From JBNARI01 sp049718765 (lineage in GTDB: Bacteria > Bacillota > Sulfobacillia > DUMF01), in contig JBNARI010000025.1 in the NCBI GenBank assembly GCA_049718765.1, positions 1 through 22,332 on the forward strand: 22,332 bases of DNA. Reading direction: 5' to 3'. Of the stretch, positions 15,060-22,332 are shown one piece after another. Under the pieces are notes generated by a model, which did not search any database, was not told the DNA's origin, and saw nothing but the letters and a program-made list of their open reading frames with translations. Numbering within the stretch: position 1 is the first letter of the stretch; each line of letters starts with the position of its first letter. Made by a program: the position numbers and the translations under genes.

Positions 15060-16751
15060 ATGCAAATGTTGAGGTTTCTCAGTCGGGTCATCTCAGCAAC
15101 TCTCATCACGCTTGGCTTGGCGTTTTCACTGGCGAGTCCGCTCGGAACGGGGAAGGCAACAGCACGGTTCAAGGACATTTCCGGTCACTGGGCTGAAGCT
15201 CAAGTAACCCATCTACTGGATCTGGGAATAATCACAGGCTACGAAGACGGCACTTTCCGCCCTGAAAACCCCGTTACGCGGGAAGAGTTCGTGGCCTTGC
15301 TAGCACGGGCAATTCGGCTACAGCTTTCGGGAAGCAGCGTCACCCAGGCGTTTCAAGACGTCACGCCCACCAGGTGGTCCTATCCTTATGTGCAGGCGGC
15401 GGTAAAGGCGGGTCTCATCCAAACCTCTGACTACGGCTCGCGCTTTCAACCTGCCCAGCCCATTTCCCGTGGAGAAATTGCAGCGATGCTGGTACGCGCA
15501 GCAGGCGCAGAGCCCCCGGGGGCGGTGTCTTTGCGACCCACGTCCATACCAGATGTCCCCAGCGACAAGGTGGCCAATTACGTTGCCGCCGCTTTGTCCA
15601 GGGGGTTGCTTGCTGGTTACCCCGACGGAAGTTTCCGGCCGACCGCGAGCACAACACGGGCTGAAGCAGCAACCACAGTTGCTAGGCTGCTTAGCGTAGA
15701 ACGCCGCCCCCAAGGATGGTCTGAGCAGTACACCGCATTTCCAGGTAGCCCAGGCTCCGCACAGCTGTGGGTGGTAAGGACAAACCTCAACAGGGGTAAC
15801 TGGAGCGTGCGCTGGGTTCCCCCCAGCAAGGCGCAGGGTCCTGGTGTGAGAACTGCGCTTGTGGCAGTGCCCGGTGATTCCACTCAACTCAGCGTAAGCT
15901 CCCCGGCTGAAGCCTCCCAGGTCTTGGCTGCACTGTCTACTTCTGGCGTGGCCATATTGTCATCGGGTAAACCACTACAGCTTTCAACTGCCAAGAGCTC
16001 TTTGAAGCTACGTCGCAGCGCTGTGGGCACCACAGCAGAAGGGTTCCTGGTGTTTGCCGTAACCTCTTCCATGACAAGCCACGAGCTTTCCCTGACCATG
16101 TTCGAGTTGGGCTGCAGAGATGCAGTGGAATTGCCTGCTGACGAGACCTCGTGCCTGTACCTTGACGGCTCGCCCATACTCGTGGCCCCGAGCCCAGCAG
16201 CAACTGCGTACGCCCTCGTGGTTATGGAGAAAACCCCAATTCTGGGACCTCCTCAGGCCACAGTTGAACAGGCACAGCGCTGGGCAGCCAGCAGAAATGC
16301 CACTGCCACTTTCGTGTCCCTGGCCCCCCTCTACTGGCAGTTGGCAGTGCAGGCAGGGATTCGCCCCGAAATTGCCTACTGCCAGGCAGCAAAGGAAACT
16401 AACTTCGGCAAGTTCACTGGCGTGGTGCCAGAGTACTTCCACAATCCCTGTGGGTTGAAAACCCGGAGCGGAGGTTCGGACTCAGATAGGGCTGCGCACC
16501 AACAGTTCCGAAACTGGGAGGAAGGCGTCAAAGCTCACGTGGATCACCTTGCGCTTTACGCAGGGGCACCCGGCTATCCCAAGGCGGAAACCTCAGACCC
16601 AAGGCATTTCCCCAAGCTTTTCGCCACCGTGAAGTTCGTTGAAGACCTGGGGGGCACGGGAAGGTGGGCGCCCTCCCCTGATTACGGTTACAGCATAAGG
16701 TTGGATTACCTTGCTGAACTTCTCACTCAGTCCCTGCCAGCATCTCGCTGA
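15060..16751 (+). CDS. Exported SLH-domain protein with a degenerate phosphodiester-glycosidase-like region and a glucosaminidase domain
   Basis: This is a predicted cell-surface peptidoglycan hydrolase. From the ATG at 15060 (site AGGGGGTG) the protein has 563 residues. A signal peptide (about 1-35) is followed by three SLH repeats (about 36-85, 97-148 and 162-211), which bind secondary cell-wall polymers. Residues about 235-395 resemble a phosphodiester-glycosidase (NAGPA-like) fold: SAVGTTAEGFLVFAV, a helix SLTMFELGCRDAV, then LPADETSCLYLDG where active members have LDGGGS. The C-terminus (about 400-560) is a glucosaminidase-type domain with the putative catalytic Glu446 in CQAAKETNFGKFTG, and PCGLKTR and WAPSPDYG. 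It acts outside the cell, probably cutting the glycan strand during growth. Its last 29 bases overlap the end of the decayed methyltransferase on the other strand. Confidence 0.88.
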   Translation: MQMLRFLSRVISATLITLGLAFSLASPLGTGKATARFKDISGHWAEAQVTHLLDLGIITGYEDGTFRPENPVTREEFVALLARAIRLQLSGSSVTQAFQDVTPTRWSYPYVQAAVKAGLIQTSDYGSRFQPAQPISRGEIAAMLVRAAGAEPPGAVSLRPTSIPDVPSDKVANYVAAALSRGLLAGYPDGSFRPTASTTRAEAATTVARLLSVERRPQGWSEQYTAFPGSPGSAQLWVVRTNLNRGNWSVRWVPPSKAQGPGVRTALVAVPGDSTQLSVSSPAEASQVLAALSTSGVAILSSGKPLQLSTAKSSLKLRRSAVGTTAEGFLVFAVTSSMTSHELSLTMFELGCRDAVELPADETSCLYLDGSPILVAPSPAATAYALVVMEKTPILGPPQATVEQAQRWAASRNATATFVSLAPLYWQLAVQAGIRPEIAYCQAAKETNFGKFTGVVPEYFHNPCGLKTRSGGSDSDRAAHQQFRNWEEGVKAHVDHLALYAGAPGYPKAETSDPRHFPKLFATVKFVEDLGGTGRWAPSPDYGYSIRLDYLAELLTQSLPASR

Positions 16752-19203
16752 AAAGGGGATTCAAGCACTGGTTCACACCGTTTATGAGGATTTCATCCCA
16801 CGTCTCTCCTGCTTCGAGACATCTACCTGCACTTGGATTCCAGGAAAGCCCTTTCCGTGGACACATCAATGCTCCGGGCATCCCGCCAAAACCACAATCA
16901 CCTCGCGCAAGTCTTGCGCCCGTCTTGATTTGTGTTGCTTTTACCACGAAGTAGGTACGCCCATCCAAATGCCACGTGCACATCCCTTTCACTCTAAGGC
17001 CGTACAGCCGGTTGAACGTCTCGGCAAAGTCCCAGGGCTGAAGTTGCTTCAAGTCAAAGCCCCGTTTGTGCAGTTCCAGGGAAGAGGTGGGGTCCCGGAA
17101 AGCGTCCTCAGACCGTTCAATGCACAACAATTTCACCTTGCGAGGAGTCCTAGCCCATTGCACATCCTCAGGAACTTCAACGGGATTTACCCTCTTCCAC
17201 CCAGGGGAGTACGTTAGCTTGGCGACGCGTGGAAGGAGGACCCTGTCAAAGCACGCTCCATTCCTGTTCAGGTTGATTACAGCGTGTGCAGTGGTGCCTG
17301 AACCCGCAAACAAATCCTGGCATTCCTTTTAGGAACTCTAACAGCCCTGTTGGCTTGGAGAAAGTGAAAGGTCGCACACCAAACAGGCCTTCGGCTCCGA
17401 GTCTGCATCGATATTGGTTGGGATACCATTTAGCTTTTTGGACGAAAGGGTAACCAGGGGTTTTCCCCTTCAAGTCTCTTCCTGGACACCTCACCATCAC
17501 TGGCCGCATGAACCTGAGGTCCCTGATGAGAAGCCTGGTTCCAGCGGCAACTTCGCTGTTTATCTTCGCCAGAGTCCATTTGAACCGCCCTACCAAGTGC
17601 AGGTCACGGTACAGCCTTCCGTGCTCAACGGGCACCTGTTTCAGAAGGGTAACCTTCACCTCCCCTCGCTCGTAGTCACCTGGCAAGAGCTTCCCGGCCC
17701 AAGACTGGCATGCCGTGGTAGCCAGGCCGGGAAGCACGCGCTGTCTCCTTGGGTTACCTAATTTTCAGCAGCTCGGTGGGGTTACCCCTTTGACTGTATC
17801 CTGCACCTTCATCTTCGTGGCGGCAAGGGTGCATTCCGTCACCGCCAATATTTCCCGGAAAAGGTAAGAGGGCTGGGCCTTCTTGTGCCACACGAACTTG
17901 CCAATCAAGTGGTCAAACACTTCCTCGAGGAGCTCGATCAGGTGATTCCCTTCGCTGTCATCGATGCTTACAAAGTTCACCCCATCGGGGGCAAACAGTT
18001 CCCCGGCAAGCTTCAGGCGCTCTTCCATCATCGTGAGCCAGGTGGCATGGCTGTACCCGCCCTTTGGAACGACATCCCCACGACCATTGTTGTATGGTGG
18101 GTCAATGTAAACGCATTTCACTTGACCACAGTACCCGGCCCTGAGGAGCCTGAGAGCCTGGTAGTTTTCCCCCTCAATGAGGACGCCATCAGTGGCCTCG
18201 TCCAGGTCGCCGAAAGGGCAAGCATTCCCTTCTCTGCTCCGCGATACGAGCAATTTCATCCCAAAACTGCCTGGGCACATACCCAATTGGCATCAAGTAG
18301 TCGGCAGCCAAGACGAGCTTCTTGCCTTCGAAAAGCCACCTGCGCACGTTTTCTGCTTTTCCGAAAGCACAGTCATCACTTGCGCAGGCCAGGCGCCTGA
18401 ACGGGGTGATCGTTTCCTGGCTCACTTCCTGCCTCTGGATATAGCCTTTAGCTCCTTCAACATGAATTGCCCGAAGCCCTTGTGGATGAAATGGGAGCGG
18501 CGCTTTCTGGCCCAGAAGCGGCATAGCTCTTGCGAATGCACTGAACCAAGCAACCAGCGCAAAGGTCACTCCGGGAATCACATCCAGCAGTCTCGGCAGG
18601 TTCTCCCGCAGCACACGGGCTTGAGCGCGGCTAGCCGAGTTGTCCTCAGCGGAGTACCCGTTGCAAAGGTATAGTCAACCTCCTGAGCGTAGCCTCGTAG
18701 GCCACCAAGCCGGGCCTAGGCACAAGGCACCCGGTACCACGGTCTTGGGTCTCCCCAGCGGGCGAGCTCATGAGTACCAAACGCACGGCATACGCTGGGC
18801 CTTTCCCTCCCTGGAAGGTGTGCTCTTTGGGGAAAGCACGGCTGGCCGCGTAGTGTATACTCCTAGTAGCCCAGGTGAAGTGAACGTCGTTCCCACCATC
18901 CTCAAGCAATCCAACCTGCCAGTAGGCCACAAACTCTACATCCCTGTAACACCTATCAAAGAAACGGTACAGGTGCGCAATCACTTGGGCAGCCTGGTCC
19001 CGCTCCTCTTGCAGCGCGTGGGGAGGGTCGTCGAAGACTAACTGCTCAGCCCTGTGCATAATGAGGCCGAACACGCGGAATTCCCCGGAGGTTGATGCTT
19101 GACCAGTTCGGCCGAAACATCTGGGGCAGCAGACGCTGCAACCTGGACAACGCCACCCCATCCATTGCCAATCCCCCAGCGATAGTTCACGGCCATTGCG
19201 CAA
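16723..19203 (-). pseudogene. Decayed type III-like DNA methyltransferase (mod), multiple frameshifts
   Basis: The intact family methylates adenine in DNA. Pieces of one such protein lie in the right order but in different frames. The 19203-18646 piece has AHLYRFFDRCY and DVHFTWATRS, matching Mod N-termini. The 18614-18189 piece has VLAADYLMPIGY; near 18500 a second frame gives HFIHKGFGQFMLKELK. The 18286-17765 piece has GVLIEGENYQALRLL, DPPY (motif IV, 18092-18103) and VSIDDSEGNHL. In-frame stops and shifts near 17740-17765 break TELLKIR from NPRRQRVLPG. The 17737-17246 piece has GRFKWTLAKINSEVA; the 17313-16723 piece has FAGSGTTAHAVINLNRNG (motif I). Motif IV before motif I is the beta-class order. 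At least four frame changes make a working product implausible. Weak homology continues slightly upstream (AELVKHQPPG in another frame near 19090). No res gene is visible. Confidence 0.85.
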
Positions 19204-19318
19204 TTTCCTTCAACCCTAAGGCCTTTATCCCGGCTTGCTTTCATTCGATGTATGTAAAGAGGCGTACTCACCTACTTGTCACCCCTGGTGATAACACACC
19301 GGTGCAGGAGTGTGGTTC

Positions 19319-22137
19319 ATGTCCGTTAAGACAAGGCTCGTCTCCTTGATGGTCCTCATCGTGTTGTTGGGTTTGGTAGCGCACGTGATTGCCTCTGGCT
19401 CGATACTTTCCAGGGTGGTGGAAGCAGTGAAAAGGAAGACATTCTGCATCGAGGAGAGCAGGTGCTGAACGCACTGTTCAGGGAAACGGAAAAGCTGGGT
19501 CAAGTGGTTGCAGACTGGGCCTTCTGGGACGATACCTACGAATTCGTGAACGCGCCCAACGCCAAGTACGTGGCGGCAAACCTCGGCGAACAAACCCTTG
19601 AAAACCTCGAACTCAACGCCATGCTGTTCTTTTCGCCATCGGGCAGCCTTGTGTACTCCAAAATCCTTGGCCCCGACCTCCATCTGCCTGAGTTTATCCT
19701 TCCCTTGCTCAAGCCACAGCCAAGCCCGCTCAATCCCACCCAGGGAATCCTAATGGCAGGAGACGTGCCATTGATTGTGGCGTGGCGACCAATCCTGAGG
19801 AGCGACAGGAGCGGACCCCCAGCAGGATGGCTGGCCTTTTGCCGAATCATTGATCAGGCGTATCTGCGTAAGCTATCCGACATGACCCTGCTGCCCCTTA
19901 CCCTGCACTTACCGGCCTGGGAGTCAGTTGAAGGAGTGGCAGCTGGCACCCTACACAATGGCCAAACGTGCCTGCTCACTCGTATATCCCAGGATGAAAG
20001 CCGCGGGCACGTGCCCATTACCGATGTCAAGGGTAATCTTGCCTTTATCTTGGAGTTTTCTGTTCCAAGACGAATTGCACAAACCTACGAAGCGGCGAAC
20101 AGGTACTACTGCCTGATCATGGTTGCTACGCTGGTTCTCCTTTGCGCCATTGCCTGGGTGGCCCTGGACAAGATGATCGTCACCAGGTTACATATGCTCG
20201 CACAGGACATGCTCAAACTCCGCGCTTCACGGGAATTCTCCGGGCACGTGGTGAGTTTTCCAGGCAATGACGAAATTGCCGTTTTGTCTCACGAGGTCAA
20301 CGACTTGCTCAAGGCAATCGAAGACCATAAGACCCAGCTTCGCAACAGCGATCAGCTGTTCCGGACTGTAGTGGACTTCTTGCCGGACCCAACCTTCGCC
20401 ATTGACTTCTCTGGGAAGGTTACCATCTGGAACCGCGCAATTGAGGAGCTCACAGGGGTCCAGGCTGCAAAAATCCTTGGTAGTGCGGGCCAGGCTCACT
20501 CAGTAGCCCTCCATGGAGAGCCCAAACCGCTGTTGGCGGACATAATCCTCGACCCTGACGCCGTGCACAAGGCAACGTATACAACGGTGATTCGAAACCG
20601 GGACGGCACCCTCGTGGGCGAAGATTATTCTGCCAAGCTGGGGATATTCGCATGGGCAAAAGCGGCGCCCATCTTGGACTCCCAGGGCAGAGTCGTGGGA
20701 GCTATAGAGACGATACGGGACATCACCAGCATGCGCCAGGCCCAACAAGAACTGCGTTACCAAAAGCAACGATTTGAGGCTTTGTTTAGCCATTCCCAAG
20801 ATGCAGTGGTGTTCTTTGACAATGACGGTTGCGTTCGGGACGTCAACTCTAGATTCTGCGAGCTTTTCGGCTATGAGTTGCAGGAGATAAAAGGCAAGTC
20901 AATCGCAGTGTTGTTTGAATCAGCACAACCACCCCAGTCCATGGCGTCAGTTTCTCATTATGAACCGGTAGAAACAGTAGCAGTGACAAAGCACGGTAAT
21001 CAACTTCAGGTAGCAGTGAAGACCGTGCCAGTCTTAATTGACAACAGTCCAGACGGAAGTTACCTTATCCTTCAAGACATCACCCAAAGGAAGCTCCAAG
21101 AGGCTCGCCTGGAGTACCTCAGCTTACATGACGTGCTCACCGGCCTGTACAACCGAGCCTTTTTTGAAAAGGCCCTCGGCGAAATGGACAGATGGAAGTT
21201 CCCAGTAACTGTGCTAGTAGCTGACCTAGACGGGTTGAAACTAATCAACGATACAATGGGCCACAACAAAGGAGACGAAGTATTGCGTGCCTGTGCCAAG
21301 CTCATCGCCGGGTGTCTTACTGGCAGCAGCGTCCTAGCAAGGATTGGTGGGGATGAGTTCGCTGCAATTATGCCTGAGACAGATGAACGCAACGCGTCGC
21401 TGATAGTAGAGCGAATTCACTCCCAGGCGGAAGTGTATAACCAGATGAACCCCTCGTTGCCGCTCAGCATCTCAATGGGATTTGCCACCACCGTGAACCC
21501 AAAGGAACCCCTTTCCGACACGTTTAGGAAAGCTGACGATACTATGTACCGAGACAAACTGCTGAGAGGAGCCAGCGCCAGGAGTCGGATAGTCAGCATA
21601 CTGTCAAGCACGCTCGCCGAACGCGACTTTGTCACGCAGGGGCACACCAAGCGAGTAGAAGAGCTTTGCGTGAGGATGGGGAAGAAGCTAGGCCTATCCC
21701 AAAGGCAGGTTGCAGACTTAGCCTTATTCGCCCAGGTACACGACTTGGGCAAGGTGGGCATCCCAGATTCGATTCTGTTTAAGCCTGGCCCGCTGACTGC
21801 GGAAGAACAGGCTGTGATGCGTACCCACCCAGAAAAGGGCTACAGAATTGCGCTCTCCTCGCCAGACCTTGCAAGTGTAGCAGAGCTCATATTGAAGCAC
21901 CACGAGAGGTGGGACGGTACGGGGTATCCCCTGGGTCTCAAGGGAGAGGAAATACCTCTGGAATGCAGAGTGCTTGCGATTGTGGACGCTTATGATGCCA
22001 TGGTGAACGATCGCCCATACTCAAAGGCCAAAACAAAAGAACAAGCAATATCTGAGCTGAAGCGCCAAGCTGGCAGTCAATTCGATCCTCGCCTTGTTGA
22101 GACTTTCCTAATGGTGCTCGAGGAGGAGGCCCTTTGA
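19319..22137 (+). CDS. Membrane c-di-GMP signalling protein CHASE4-HAMP-PAS-PAS-GGDEF-HD-GYP, with one apparent frameshift
   Basis: It is predicted to make and/or break c-di-GMP in response to an outside signal. The ATG at 19319 has AGGAG eight bases upstream and opens a membrane segment (LVSLMVLIVLLGLVAHVIA), but that frame stops after CIEESRC. One added base in the AAAA run near 19429-19432 restores VEAVKKEDILHREEQ and joins the long frame, giving about 939 residues. In that numbering: a CHASE4-like sensor (about 45-250), a second membrane helix (about 262-288), HAMP (to about 340), PAS domains (about 345-470 and 485-590), GGDEF (about 600-755; intact GGDEF at 677-681) and HD-GYP (about 765-935; HDLGKVGIP and HHERWDGTGYP). 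The inhibitory RxxD site upstream of GGDEF is missing. As sequenced, translation could only start internally (GTG at 19462), giving 891 residues without the first membrane helix. Confidence 0.88.
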
Positions 22138-22153
22138 GCCCTCAATTTCAACC

Positions 22154-22168
22154 CTCTTGCGTCAAGAG
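22154..22168 (+). other. Short hairpin after the HD-GYP gene
   Basis: CTCTTG-CGT-CAAGAG is a perfect 6-base stem 16 bases past the stop codon. No T tract follows, so it is a weak terminator candidate at most. Confidence 0.3.
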
Positions 22169-22259
22169 CTGAACCGACTACTTCCCAGGTTCCCTAAGTT
22201 TCAACTTCCCTCACCCGTCTCACAGGAGCCTCCATCCCCTAAGTGCTCCAGGCCTCCGG

Positions 22260-22332
22260 TGCAGATTCCCGCTGAATTTTGAGCCACTTTCCCACTGAAT
22301 TTTGAGCCACCCCTGTTCCCAGAAAAGGGGCC
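22260..22332 (+). mobile_element. Probable IS21-family element terminus (partial, runs off the window)
   Basis: The 16-base sequence CTGAATTTTGAGCCAC occurs twice in tandem (22272-22287 and 22295-22310), 23 bases apart. Closely spaced end repeats of this form (on the other strand, GTGGCTCAAAATTCAG) recall the multiple terminal repeats of IS21-family elements. A TG at 22260-22261 could be the outer tip, which would place the element to the right of the window. No istA or istB coding is inside the window, so a solitary remnant is possible. Confidence 0.45.
22272..22310 (+). repeat. Two tandem copies of CTGAATTTTGAGCCAC
   Basis: Two identical 16-base copies are separated by 7 bases (TTTCCCA), for a period of 23. 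They are perfect copies in a short non-coding stretch after the last gene and are best read as transposase binding sites. Confidence 0.85.

Noticed and set aside
16711..19041. Several 115-170 codon plus-strand open frames
   Set aside because: They lie opposite the decayed methyltransferase pieces, and none shows a domain, signal peptide or ribosome binding site.
19282..19304. CACCGGTG and TCACC-CCT-GGTGA palindromes before the c-di-GMP gene as an operator or c-di-GMP riboswitch
   Set aside because: They are short, no riboswitch core could be recognised, and no promoter boxes fit; too weak to list as a regulatory site.

Overview
The window looks like a chromosomal segment of a Gram-positive-type Bacillota (Firmicutes), probably a Clostridia-like and possibly thermophilic anaerobe. 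The signs are strong AGGAGG-type ribosome binding sites, frequent GTG and TTG starts, tRNAs with encoded CCA next to tuf, an S-layer-anchored cell-wall hydrolase, sigma-54 control of amino-acid catabolism, and a CHASE4/GGDEF/HD-GYP signalling protein. The species cannot be named from the sequence alone.

Layout. (1) 1-505, minus strand: the first codons of tuf (EF-Tu), preceded by tRNA-Thr, initiator tRNA-Met and tRNA-Tyr, with a promoter that overlaps the end of alr. (2) 502-1665, minus: alanine racemase. (3) 1666-2033: a 368-base stretch without a gene, with a hairpin over the next ribosome binding site. (4) 2034-7363, plus: a TyrR-like ACT-PAS-sigma-54 activator, a near-perfect -24/-12 promoter, alanine dehydrogenase, two M20 metallohydrolases and a strong terminator. 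This reads as one amino-acid catabolism regulon. (5) 7375-10648, minus: a three-gene operon of a GltS-like membrane transporter, a Clp1/Grc3-type polynucleotide-kinase-like P-loop protein and an imidazolonepropionase-like amidohydrolase. (6) 10769-11338, plus: a free-standing pyruvate-kinase C-terminal-domain protein. (7) 11339-14927, minus: a beta-keto acid cleavage enzyme (BKACE/DUF849) followed by a NitT/TauT-type ABC importer (lipoprotein, permease, ATPase). (8) 15060-16751, plus: an exported protein with three SLH repeats, a degenerate phosphodiester-glycosidase-like region and a glucosaminidase domain. (9) 16723-19203, minus: a decayed type III-like DNA methyltransferase (mod), broken by several frameshifts. 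(10) 19319-22137, plus: a membrane c-di-GMP synthase/phosphodiesterase whose first transmembrane segment is separated from the rest by one apparent single-base frameshift. (11) 22260-22332: tandem repeats resembling an IS21-family terminus running off the window.

How the parts fit. Alr interconverts D- and L-alanine, and Ald deaminates L-alanine to pyruvate. The two M20 enzymes release amino acids from carbamoyl or acyl conjugates. The ACT-domain activator, sitting directly upstream of a sigma-54 promoter, would switch the Ald operon on in response to a small ligand, probably an amino acid. The transporter/amidohydrolase operon and the BKACE/ABC operon suggest further uptake and breakdown of nitrogenous organic acids. 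The least expected items are the Clp1-like kinase inside a catabolic operon, the sigma-54 circuit with a variant GAFTGA loop, and the three-part SLH hydrolase with a degraded middle domain.
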